DNA from: a virus
DNA: 34,590 nt
Virus record (IMG/VR): IMGVR_UViG_3300042542_005004
Span: 1 to 34,590 of that record
Strand: one strand, 5' to 3'
In this document: positions 13,353 to 20,423 of the stretch, one piece after another
Layout of the letters: each line of letters starts with the position of its first letter
Numbering within the stretch: the first letter of the stretch is position 1
Translations under genes and position numbers: made by a program
Notes under the pieces: model-generated
What the model was told of the DNA's origin: nothing
What the model saw: the letters and a program-made list of their open reading frames with translations, nothing else
Databases searched by the model: none

Positions 13353-14085
13353 AAATGACGACTTCTATGGGGCAAGGCTTGTAGCAACCGCAAGGTTGCA
13401 TTTGCCGTCTGTAATGGCAAAGCAAAAATCCCCATTCTTTTTTGAAGTGATGGGCGAGATAATAGAAAAGAGAATCTATAGGGGCTACAAAAGCATTAAG
13501 GGCAAAGACGTTAAGCTGAGCGGGATAAAAGATTTCTTTTTCAATTATCACTATGGGCTTGGCATTAGAGATTTGCCAGACTTTCTGGGTTGTTGCGCCC
13601 ACCTGGAGTCAAGAGATAACTCAAAACAGAAGCACGCCAGAAGGTTTGTTGACTGGCTCAGGAAAGAAGACCCGGAATCCTTTGCTTTTCCCGCCCCCTA
13701 CTGGGAATATAGGCGCTTAATGACAGCGCTAAACGAGATGAAGTGGGCAGCTGATAAAAAGAATAGATACTACGGGATGATGAAAAAGATGTATGATACG
13801 CACCCCGAAATCCTGCAAGAAATAGGGCCGGGGCGCAAATACGAATCAATTCCAGAAGCCTACAAAAAAGAAGGATACATCATAGAGCCCAAAAGAATTA
13901 AATCAATAAGACTTTCTCAATACCCCACATACAAAGAAGTTGAAAGACTGGCCAGAGAGCTGAACTCCAGGCTGGACAAGCTCAAAAATCGTGTTTTGAT
14001 TGCTAAACTGATTGAGGTCTACAAGATCAACGAAGCGCTCGAACACCATGTTGTCATCAACCCTTCTCAAGACGGCGACGAGTAG
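13339..14085 (+). CDS. hypothetical protein
   Basis: A 248-residue, Lys/Arg/Tyr-rich protein of unknown family. Visible features are a beta-rich N-terminus, a KDFFFNYHYGLGIRDLPDFLG segment, a long helical part (YWEYRRLMTALNEMKW) and a C-terminal helix. It sits between dNMP kinase and RusA, overlapping both, so it is probably in the same replication/recombination transcript. No catalytic residues can be assigned. Confidence 0.7.
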   Translation: MLKDKNDDFYGARLVATARLHLPSVMAKQKSPFFFEVMGEIIEKRIYRGYKSIKGKDVKLSGIKDFFFNYHYGLGIRDLPDFLGCCAHLESRDNSKQKHARRFVDWLRKEDPESFAFPAPYWEYRRLMTALNEMKWAADKKNRYYGMMKKMYDTHPEILQEIGPGRKYESIPEAYKKEGYIIEPKRIKSIRLSQYPTYKEVERLARELNSRLDKLKNRVLIAKLIEVYKINEALEHHVVINPSQDGDE

Positions 14086-14581
14086 CTTCGAGTTTTTCGT
14101 TGCTGGCTCCCCAGCCGTCCAGGGCAGCAAGACAGCGTTCGGGCGAGTAGTCAAAGGTCAGGATGGCAAGCCCAGGGCCATCGTCAATATGGTCGAGCAG
14201 GACAAGGGGCTGGGCGAGTGGAGGTATTCGGTGTCTCAGATGGGGCGCCTGATGAGGCCCAGGGATTGGTCGAGGCAGGGGATTTTTATGCTTCGGGCAA
14301 TCTTTTACCTGCCACGCCCCAAAAGCCACTTTGACAGCAGGGGTGGACTCAGGTCCGGCGCCCCACTCTTTCATTCAAAACGCAAGGACTGTGATAAAAT
14401 GATACGCGCTGTTGGTGATGCGCTGACAGAAGTCTGCTACGAGGACGACTGCTTGCTGGTTCTTGACGAAGGCCTCAAGCTCTACTGCAATCCCGAGGGC
14501 GATGGCGAGGGGGCGAGAATCCTTGTCGCCCGTCTTGATGAAGCGAAAGCCGTGGCCGCCATCAAATCACTGGGTCTGTAG
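14048..14581 (+). CDS. rusA: RusA-like Holliday-junction resolvase
   Basis: A 177-residue protein. The core reads SFEFFVAGSPAVQGSKT, LRAIFYLPRPKSHF and then KRKDCDKMIRAVGDALTEVCYEDD. Acidic residues D114 and D116 (K-D-C-D-K) and D133/D134 (YEDD) correspond to the catalytic D70, D72 and D91 of E. coli RusA, and D-K..RAV.DAL matches the family signature. It would cut four-way junctions made by ERF-type annealing. ATG 14048 overlaps the previous gene by 38 bases; another in-frame start at 14012 lies deeper inside it and is less likely. Length is somewhat above the 120-150 residues of typical RusA proteins because of an N-terminal insert. Confidence 0.85.
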   Translation: MLSSTLLKTATSSFEFFVAGSPAVQGSKTAFGRVVKGQDGKPRAIVNMVEQDKGLGEWRYSVSQMGRLMRPRDWSRQGIFMLRAIFYLPRPKSHFDSRGGLRSGAPLFHSKRKDCDKMIRAVGDALTEVCYEDDCLLVLDEGLKLYCNPEGDGEGARILVARLDEAKAVAAIKSLGL

Positions 14582-14589
14582 TCGAACAC

Positions 14590-14618
14590 TTGCAAGGTCT
14601 CGCCCCATGCTGTACGAT
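14590..14618 (+). promoter_or_regulatory. candidate promoter of the cyAbrB-like gene
   Basis: TTGCAA (14590-14595) and TACGAT (14613-14618) are separated by 17 bp, each matching four of six consensus bases. It lies 25 bp upstream of the ATG at 14643 in a 61-bp intergenic gap. It is the best sigma-70-like promoter found in the window. Confidence 0.5.
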
Positions 14619-14642
14619 TAGCAGGTAACCAACGAAAGGCAA

Positions 14643-15188
14643 ATGCCTCGTCGCAAACCCGCCCAAGAAGAAACCGACCAAACCCCTTCTGCTAACACCG
14701 AAATGCCTACCGCCGAAATCGAAGCCCCTGAAACCTCTGAAGTCACCGAGGCTGCACCCAAAGCCACCGTCATCAAGGGCGAGCGTCTGACTGGTCAAGC
14801 CCTGCTCGACTTCGTGCTTGCTAACCGCGAGCGCCCCGTCAACGAACTGGCCTTCGAGGCTGGTTATTACACCAAGAAGGTTGATCCTGAAACGGGTGAA
14901 GAAAAGATCACCTATCAGAAGCCTGCGTTCCACGAGGCCATCAACCGCGCCAACGGCATCGAGCTGGCTCCGGCTACTCGCACCTACGCCCCCCGCAAGA
15001 ACCGCGCCCCCGTGGTGAAGCTGGGCAAGAACGGCAACATCGTGGTCGGTGGCCGCCACAGCGGCGTGGCCGGCTTTGAACCCGGCAGCAAGGTCAAGGT
15101 GGAGTCTGAGCCTGGCCGCATCACCATCGTTGCGTGGGCGGATGAAGACGATGACGCCAGCGATACTGATGACCAGATGGACCTCTGA
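14643..15188 (+). CDS. cyAbrB-like transcription regulator
   Basis: A 181-residue protein with the domain order of cyanobacterial AbrB-type regulators: a helical segment (residues about 46-107, RLTGQALLDFVLANRERPVN then AGYYTKK and HEAINRANGI) and an AbrB-like strand set (about 119-164, APVVKLGKNGNIVVGGRHS then FEPGSKVKVESEPGRITI). In cyAbrB proteins the helix-hairpin binds DNA as a dimer and represses host genes. An N-terminal acidic/proline extension and an acidic tail (residues 165-181) are additions. The gene has its own promoter and a strong terminator, so it is likely monocistronic and well expressed. Family assignment is by eye. Confidence 0.78.
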   Translation: MPRRKPAQEETDQTPSANTEMPTAEIEAPETSEVTEAAPKATVIKGERLTGQALLDFVLANRERPVNELAFEAGYYTKKVDPETGEEKITYQKPAFHEAINRANGIELAPATRTYAPRKNRAPVVKLGKNGNIVVGGRHSGVAGFEPGSKVKVESEPGRITIVAWADEDDDASDTDDQMDL

Positions 15189-15215
15189 TACAACAGAGGA
15201 GTCATGAGAATCTCG

Positions 15216-15241
15216 GGCCCGATTCGTCGGGCCTTTTCTTT
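15216..15241 (+). terminator. strong rho-independent terminator
   Basis: GGCCCGA (15216-15222), TTCG tetraloop, TCGGGCC (15227-15233), then TTTTCTTT: a 7-bp perfect stem with an ultra-stable UUCG loop and T-tract. It lies 28 bp after the cyAbrB-like stop and would insulate that gene from the nucleotide-metabolism cluster. Confidence 0.9.
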
Positions 15242-15255
15242 ATCCGTTTTTAACC

Positions 15256-15654
15256 ATGTCACTTATTGAACAGGCTCACGCATTCAGAGAGGCTTTTGAT
15301 TTTAGCGATAATTTTAATGTTGCTGGCTTCCAGCTGCAAAAGCGTCTGATCAGCGAAGAGTATTACGAAGTGATGTCCGCATGTGAAGAATGCGATGTCA
15401 AGAGCTTCAACATTGGTAGCAGCATCGAACTGCTGAAAGAACTCAGCGATCTTGTTTTTGTTTGCTATCAAATGGCTGCGTATCTTGGACTCGATCTGGA
15501 CGAGGCAATGAGGCGAGTGTTTGAAAGCAACATGAGCAAGTTGGGAGAGGATGGAAAACCCCTTCGCCGAGAAGATGGAAAAGTGTTAAAGGGGCCAAAC
15601 TATCAACCCCCGGATCTGTCAGACTTGGTAATCGACGCCCATCTTTCACAATGA
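15256..15654 (+). CDS. MazG-like nucleotide pyrophosphohydrolase
   Basis: A 132-residue protein with the all-alpha MazG-type metal site: E34-E35..E38 (RLISEEYYEVM) and E62..D65 (LLKELSDLVFV), the EEx2E ... ExxD pattern. The C-terminal REDGKVLKGPNYQPPDLS tail is characteristic of phage and HisE/MazG-like family members, as I remember them. It would hydrolyse (d)NTPs or alarmone-like nucleotides and may shift host starvation signalling. ATGA junction with the next gene. Confidence 0.85.
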   Translation: MSLIEQAHAFREAFDFSDNFNVAGFQLQKRLISEEYYEVMSACEECDVKSFNIGSSIELLKELSDLVFVCYQMAAYLGLDLDEAMRRVFESNMSKLGEDGKPLRREDGKVLKGPNYQPPDLSDLVIDAHLSQ

Positions 15655-15842
15655 GCAATCAAAGCCTCCCTACGGAACAGCAGCTGTCAGACTTTTTCTA
15701 CGAATGGTTTCTTGATAGCTTTCCCAGGATCACCCCTTCTAGTCGCACGGTTCAGTCACACGTTGCGTTTGCCCAGGAAGCGTTGAAGCAGTTTACCCCT
15801 CTCGATACCGATACTTCACTCGATTACGACGACAGAGCTTGA
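15651..15842 (+). CDS. small hypothetical protein
   Basis: A 63-residue protein, N-terminus MSNQSLPTEQQLSDFFYEWF, then helices and a DTDTSLDYDDRA end. It overlaps the MazG-like gene by ATGA and the following gene by TTGA, so it is co-translated with both. Mild resemblance to other small phage proteins, but no family can be named. Confidence 0.62.
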   Translation: MSNQSLPTEQQLSDFFYEWFLDSFPRITPSSRTVQSHVAFAQEALKQFTPLDTDTSLDYDDRA

Positions 15843-16198
15843 TCGAAGACACTAGCAAATTTGAAAGAGCCGCAAAGTGCCCCAAGTGCGGCCAGTATCT
15901 TTTTCGGGTTATAGAAAGTCGAAATGTTAATGGAGTCAAACGAAGGCGAAGGTCGTGCAAGGGCAGTGACTGCGGGCATCGCGAGACGACCTACGAGGTA
16001 AGCTCTGCTGACTATCAGTTCCTGAAGAAGGCAAGGGCGGTCGAGAAGATTTTCTCTACCGGCGGGAAAAACGCATCTCAAGGGCAGCTCACCTGCCAAG
16101 AGTCCTGTGCTCTTTGGAGAAATGGGGGCTGTCAATTTGAGTTCCCAGAAGCCGGTGGCAGATTCGCGGAAGAATGCACTTTGTTTGAACAACGCTAA
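15839..16198 (+). CDS. NrdR-like zinc-ribbon protein
   Basis: A 119-residue protein starting with TTG in a TTGA overlap with the previous stop. The N-terminal 55 residues match the NrdR zinc ribbon: C14..C17 (CPKCGQ), VIESRNV, RRRR-S-C40 and C45-G-H-R-E-T-T-Y. NrdR represses ribonucleotide reductase genes, but it also has an ATP-cone domain, absent here. Instead a second Cys cluster follows (TCQESC, GGCQFEF, EECTLFEQR). Inference: a shortened DNA-binding protein that could interfere with host nrd control, or a regulator of phage genes. No ribonucleotide reductase was seen in this window. Confidence 0.7.
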   Translation: MIEDTSKFERAAKCPKCGQYLFRVIESRNVNGVKRRRRSCKGSDCGHRETTYEVSSADYQFLKKARAVEKIFSTGGKNASQGQLTCQESCALWRNGGCQFEFPEAGGRFAEECTLFEQR

Positions 16199-16203
16199 AT
16201 CCA

Positions 16204-16722
16204 ATGGCTTTTCTCAGTGACACCCAGATCAGAAAACATTGCCAAGAGGGCAAGCTTGTCGAAGACTACCTCGAAGAGCTTATTGGCCCCTGTTCCATCG
16301 ATGTCCGTCTTGGGGCGGAAATTATGGTGGAAACACCGCATTCGCCAGACCTTAAAAGAGTCTCTATTGCTGGCACAGACAAAGAAAGTCCATACTTGCT
16401 AGTGCCTCAACAGTTCATATTGGCTCACACTGTTGAGCTGTTCAATATACCGGATACACTTTGCGCTTTCTTCGCACTAAAAAGCAGTCGGGGGCGTGAA
16501 GGAATATCTCACGTTCTCGCCGGATTTTGTGATGCGGGCTGGAACAACAGTCGCCTTACACTTGAGCTTCATTCTGTTCGCCAGTATCACTCAATTCCTA
16601 TTTGGCACGGTATGTCGATTGGACAGATGATCTTTGGTGACATGTCTGAGCCCCCAGAAAAAAGCTATTCTCTTGTGGGGCGATACAACAATTGCCCCAC
16701 AGTTGAGCCGAGCAAGGGCTAG
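16204..16722 (+). CDS. dcd: dCTP deaminase (Dcd/dUTPase superfamily)
   Basis: A 172-residue enzyme with the family motifs in order: SIDVRLG, KSSRGREGIS (S94, S95, R98), AGFCDAGWN (D110), LTLEL with the catalytic Glu E121 and GMSIGQMIFG. These fit E. coli Dcd S111, R115 and E138. It would convert dCTP to dUTP, feeding dTTP synthesis. All key residues are conserved. Length is close to bacterial Dcd (about 190). The stop overlaps the convergent minus-strand gene by 4 bases. Confidence 0.88.
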   Translation: MAFLSDTQIRKHCQEGKLVEDYLEELIGPCSIDVRLGAEIMVETPHSPDLKRVSIAGTDKESPYLLVPQQFILAHTVELFNIPDTLCAFFALKSSRGREGISHVLAGFCDAGWNNSRLTLELHSVRQYHSIPIWHGMSIGQMIFGDMSEPPEKSYSLVGRYNNCPTVEPSKG

Positions 16723-16982
16723 TCCTCTCTCCAGCCCATCGACTCAAGATCCTCTTTCAGCTCCTTTGGCATTTGATAGCCAGTATTGCCAGGCCTTGTT
16801 GCGTCAAGAACCTCTTTCATCATCCACCTGACTTTGCTGTTGCCGGAACAGGCTTGATGATTCAACAGCAATGCAAACTCCAGCAGTCCCGTGTAATCTC
16901 CACTGCGGTGGAGCTGCCTCAATTTCATTGAGTTGCTCGCCTCGGTGAACTGGTCCTCCTGGCGATAATGAAGCTGGTTCAT
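16719..16982 (-). CDS. small hypothetical protein
   Basis: An 87-residue protein with helices and a SMKLRQLHRSGDYTGLLEFALLL segment; ends KELKEDLESMGWRED. Two other in-frame starts are possible: further upstream at 17045, or ATG 16928 (69 residues) which has GAGGCGAG 8 bases before it and is a reasonable alternative. It lies alone on the minus strand between dCTP deaminase and the sigma factor. Function unknown. Confidence 0.5.
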   Translation of the reverse strand: MNQLHYRQEDQFTEASNSMKLRQLHRSGDYTGLLEFALLLNHQACSGNSKVRWMMKEVLDATRPGNTGYQMPKELKEDLESMGWRED

Positions 16983-17143
16983 TGATGGCAAGCGTGTGTC
17001 CAACAATACTCGCGTTTGGCTGGAGGCGCCATGTCTTGCGAACAATTGGCAATGGATGTGTTACGGTCTTGGCATGGTGTTCACCCATCGCCACCAATGG
17101 CAGGCCGAGTGGAAAATTCACTGGCTACAGCTAGCATCCGGCT

Positions 17144-18052
17144 GTGAAGCAGAACGATCCGAGTCTCAAGGCCTACCTCAATGAGGTGGGCAAGTACCCT
17201 CTCCTGGGGGCGGATGAGGAGCTTGCGTTGGGGCGACTGGTTCAAAGGCTTGTCGAGCTGGAGGAAAGGCTGGGCTCGGGGCAGGTTCTTGGCATAGAGG
17301 AGGAGATCGAAGTTTTCAATGGGCAAAAAGCAAAGAAAAAGTTTATCAATTCCAACCTGAGATTAGTTGTTGACATTGCCAAGAAGTATCATCATCAATG
17401 CCAGAGTCTTGACCTTCTGGATTTGATACAAGAGGGCAACTTTGCACTGATAAGAGCGGTAGAGAAATTCGATTACACCAGAGGATATAGATTTTCAACT
17501 TACTGCTATTGGTGGATACGTCAAGCAATGCAACGGGCTATTGGCTCACTTGATTCGCCCATCAGGCTGCCCACGAGCTTTCGAGATATTGTTTTCAGAG
17601 TCAACAAAGCAGTTGAAAGACTGTCAAAAGAGCTAAACCGTCGCCCCACTGCAAAAGAGCTGGCAGAAGAGCTTGGGGTATCGGCAGAAATTCTCGATCT
17701 GGCGAATCAAAGGTCTCAGGGAGTGCTGAGCTTGGATGTTCAGGTCGAGTGCGATACGTCAAGAGTCTCAATCATTGACAACATAGAAGATGCTGTCAAC
17801 CTGAACACGGTGGAAAGCCTTGAAGACGACTTAATGCTTCAAGAGCTATTCTTTGCCCTCGAAAACTTTCTTGATGATACTACAAGGCTCATCCTTTCTG
17901 AAAGATCTCGCCCCACCCCAACGCCATGGAAGGAACTCGAAGCCCTGACGGGATTTAGCAGACCGAAGCTGAAGCAAATAGAGAGAAACGCAATAAATAA
18001 ATGCAGAGTAATGATTGAGACTCACAGGGCCATGGGCCTTGATTTTTGTTAA
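17144..18052 (+). CDS. phage-encoded sigma-70 RNA polymerase sigma factor
   Basis: A 302-residue sigma factor with all main regions: 1.2 (residues about 5-35, DPSLKAYLNEVGKYPLLGADE), 2.1-2.2 (NLRLVV to DLIQEGN at 93-99), 2.3-2.4 (FDYTRGYRFSTYCYWWIRQAMQRAI at 109-133), 3 (LNRRPTAKELAEELGVS and LSLDV), and 4.2 (FSRPKLKQIERNAINKC, about 271-287). Region 4.1 is divergent: the usual PREREVL.L..GL is replaced by LDDTTRLILSERSRPTP, so -35 recognition may differ. Start is GTG 17144, which begins region 1.2 directly. It would redirect host RNA polymerase, probably to the minus-strand late genes. It ends 4 bases inside the convergent metallophosphoesterase gene. Confidence 0.93.
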   Translation: MKQNDPSLKAYLNEVGKYPLLGADEELALGRLVQRLVELEERLGSGQVLGIEEEIEVFNGQKAKKKFINSNLRLVVDIAKKYHHQCQSLDLLDLIQEGNFALIRAVEKFDYTRGYRFSTYCYWWIRQAMQRAIGSLDSPIRLPTSFRDIVFRVNKAVERLSKELNRRPTAKELAEELGVSAEILDLANQRSQGVLSLDVQVECDTSRVSIIDNIEDAVNLNTVESLEDDLMLQELFFALENFLDDTTRLILSERSRPTPTPWKELEALTGFSRPKLKQIERNAINKCRVMIETHRAMGLDFC

Positions 18053-18918
18053 TCTACCTCAGAGCTTGCGGGAGTTGCAATAATTTCCACCCCAGCACTC
18101 TGTTTTGGCCTAAGTGTCAGCCAGATGCCACCAAGGGATTTTGGCATTACGATCCTTTCTACTGCCCATCCGCCCCCATCCTCAAACTCTTGCTTGTAGG
18201 TTCCGCATTGAACATGAAGTCGCTGCTCAATTGAAACCTCGCCGTTCTCGCTAACTCGATAACAAGGGTGCGTAACGATAGTTTTTTCGTGATTATGACC
18301 AGAACAAATTATATTTGCACTTGGGGCCATGGCTGAGTATCTCAGTCCGCCCATTACCCCTTTTGTTACAATCCCGCCCCACGCTCCATGATGCCAAAAT
18401 AGTGTGCAGCGCCTTACTTTGCCTCCATCTTTCTTGTGGAATACAAATCTAACAAACCCCTGGTATCCCATGTGCTCAACGGGCGAACCGCTTCCACGCA
18501 TTATCCGAGCAACGTTGCCAAGTGGATCAACTTCTTGATTTGATATAACAGCCGTTTCATGGTTTCCGTCGCCCATCATCAATATTCGATCGCCCCACGG
18601 TTTCAACCATTCCGCAGACTCCTGAAAAACAAGATCAAAATAGTTTGACCCCAAGTGCTCAGGCCTGATACTCCCCTTGCTTCCCCTGCGGTCCTTTTTC
18701 CCCTGCATCAGGCACAAAATATCACCCATAAAAATAGCGTAACCATTACGGTCACGCATTTGGTTCATGTGTTTTGCAAATAGCGCTCGATCACATTTGG
18801 GGTTGTCGAGATGAATATCGCTCGCAAGAAAAAAAGTGGTTGTTTCGCTGCTGCTGGAATACGGTATCCGTATTTCGAGAAGCTGCTTTGAAAGTTTTGA
18901 GACTGTCAGGTTTGTCAT
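18049..18918 (-). CDS. calcineurin-like metallophosphoesterase
   Basis: A 289-residue phosphoesterase with the complete binuclear metal signature: D34/H36 (SDIHLDNP), G65-D66 (FMGDIL), G118-N119-H120-E121 (MGDGNHE), H176/H177 (FWHHGAW) and G207-H208-x-H210 (SGHNHEK). It cleaves a phosphomono- or diester; the substrate cannot be told from sequence. The start overlaps the endolysin stop by ATGA, so it is the last gene of the minus-strand lysis set and is translationally linked to it. The overlap with the sigma-factor end is 4 bases. Confidence 0.9.
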   Translation of the reverse strand: MTNLTVSKLSKQLLEIRIPYSSSSETTTFFLASDIHLDNPKCDRALFAKHMNQMRDRNGYAIFMGDILCLMQGKKDRRGSKGSIRPEHLGSNYFDLVFQESAEWLKPWGDRILMMGDGNHETAVISNQEVDPLGNVARIMRGSGSPVEHMGYQGFVRFVFHKKDGGKVRRCTLFWHHGAWGGIVTKGVMGGLRYSAMAPSANIICSGHNHEKTIVTHPCYRVSENGEVSIEQRLHVQCGTYKQEFEDGGGWAVERIVMPKSLGGIWLTLRPKQSAGVEIIATPASSEVD

Positions 18919-20111
18919 GGGGATTCCTGATAGACGCTCACAAACACCTTACCGGCTTTCGTCAGAGGCAAGAGCTTGTCTCGAAGATCGATGTTGTGCA
19001 TACGAATGCAACCATGAGTTGGGAAGAGTTGCTGTTTCGCTGTCCAGGCTCCCGGCCAGCCACATGCACTGCCGCCCCCGTGAACCATGATTCCAGCTCG
19101 CCCGTGCTTGCTCTCCTGGCCTTCTAGGTCGATCAGATCGAAGCTATACCAGCCATAGGACATAAGAGTGCGGTCGAAGGCTGGGTTTGCGCCGACCCTT
19201 TCATAGTCCTTGTAGATTTGCCCAATACTGTAAACACCTGGGGGCGTGTCAGTATTTGTATGCCGCCATTCCCTGTCATTTCCCTGCCCCCGAGCAAGAG
19301 CAGGAGCGCTCCACAGCCTTGCCCCCTCGAAACTGAAAGCCTGAGCAACTTCGGTGATGTCATTCACGATGATATGACTGTCTCCTTTCTTGAAGCCAAA
19401 GTCATGCGGCGTTTTTTTGGGCCCAGTCGCCCCAGGAATGATCAGGGGGCGTGGATCTTGAGGAGCAACCTGTTGAAGCGGAAGGGCAACAACAGAAGAA
19501 GCTGGGGGCGTGGGGGAATTCTCATTCATCAGGCGAATGAGCTTGGTTGCGTAGTCGGGATCGGTTGCGTATCCCTCCGAAACAAGCATTCTTGCTGCAG
19601 CTTCTCTATTCGCTGCATTGTTCACGCCTTTGTAATTCTTGAAGTCCCTGTACCACTTATCAACAAGGTACTTAATGCAGTCTTGGGGCGTGGCAAAATC
19701 AATAAAGCTGTCAGTGATCTCGATCCACTTGCCATTGATGAACTCTTTCGTCGCTGTTTTCGTCCCGGCCCCCTTCAGCCCGAAGTAGTTGTTGCGCCCC
19801 GAGACATGCTCGCCCCAGCCACTCTCCAGGGCCCACTGAGCGGCCACCAGCTCGGGGAACTTGGCCCCGGCAGCCTGTGCCATCGAAGAGACCTGCGCCC
19901 ACCCAGAAGGCCCTCGTGGGGGCGTGAGAGAGGCCAGTGGGGTCTTGTTGGGAACTGCGGCAACCCAGATGTCCCTGAGGTCGCCCCCAGGCTGTAGAGC
20001 TGCCGGGTCAAGCTCATAAACTCGATCAAGCAACCCTTGGAGAAATGCCAGGTGGTGCGACTTCGAGGGGTCGAAGTGATTGACGTAGTTATTGGTGGGG
20101 ATTTTTGTCAT
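18915..20111 (-). CDS. endolysin: glucosaminidase plus L,D-transpeptidase (YkuD) domain
   Basis: A 398-residue cell-wall enzyme. Residues about 75-195 match a phage glucosaminidase (AQWALESGWGEHVSGRNNYFGLKG; E96 likely catalytic). After a Pro-rich linker (200-235), residues about 245-395 are an L,D-transpeptidase-like YkuD domain: GIMVHGGG (H344) and the active-site THGCIRMHN (H366, C368, R370). No signal peptide is visible, so it needs a holin. Two peptidoglycan enzymes in one phage lysin is unusual; a YkuD domain normally makes 3-3 crosslinks, so its role here (cutting or remodelling) is inference. Overlaps the small gene at 20108 by ATGA. Confidence 0.85.
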   Translation of the reverse strand: MTKIPTNNYVNHFDPSKSHHLAFLQGLLDRVYELDPAALQPGGDLRDIWVAAVPNKTPLASLTPPRGPSGWAQVSSMAQAAGAKFPELVAAQWALESGWGEHVSGRNNYFGLKGAGTKTATKEFINGKWIEITDSFIDFATPQDCIKYLVDKWYRDFKNYKGVNNAANREAAARMLVSEGYATDPDYATKLIRLMNENSPTPPASSVVALPLQQVAPQDPRPLIIPGATGPKKTPHDFGFKKGDSHIIVNDITEVAQAFSFEGARLWSAPALARGQGNDREWRHTNTDTPPGVYSIGQIYKDYERVGANPAFDRTLMSYGWYSFDLIDLEGQESKHGRAGIMVHGGGSACGWPGAWTAKQQLFPTHGCIRMHNIDLRDKLLPLTKAGKVFVSVYQESP

Positions 20112-20422
20112 GGCAGTGATTTGTTTGCAGTTATGCGAGGATCGTAGATTGTAAACATCTGATCAACTTCCTTCTCGCCCCAACTCTCTCCGGTAACAGA
20201 TTCAAGTCGCTGTTTGAGCTGTAAATTCAAATCATTTGCGTTGTACCTAGAAAAAGCTGCTGGCATTATCTCGTCAAGAAACTGCATTGCAGTTGGTGCG
20301 TGCTTTGCAATTTTTCGCTTGATGAATCTTTTGGCAATAGGCTTGACAAGCGCTTCTTCGACACCGAGAAGCACAAAAGCAATTCCGACAGACGAAAGAT
20401 TTTCGAGAAATACCTTGATCAT
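20108..20422 (-). CDS. small membrane-associated protein, lysis-cassette
   Basis: A 104-residue protein with a hydrophobic N-terminal segment (VGIAFVLLGVEEALV, about residues 12-26) followed by a basic, helical domain (KPIAKRFIKRKIAKHAP) and a soluble tail. One transmembrane or peripheral helix is plausible. It lies between the endolysin and the two-TM protein, so an accessory or holin-antagonist role is likely. No family is recognised. Confidence 0.6.
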   Translation of the reverse strand: MIKVFLENLSSVGIAFVLLGVEEALVKPIAKRFIKRKIAKHAPTAMQFLDEIMPAAFSRYNANDLNLQLKQRLESVTGESWGEKEVDQMFTIYDPRITANKSLP

Positions 20423-20423
20423 C

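Noticed and set aside
19218-19997. 259-residue plus-strand frame opposite the endolysin
   Set aside because: Antisense to a gene with intact glucosaminidase and YkuD motifs; no recognisable domain.
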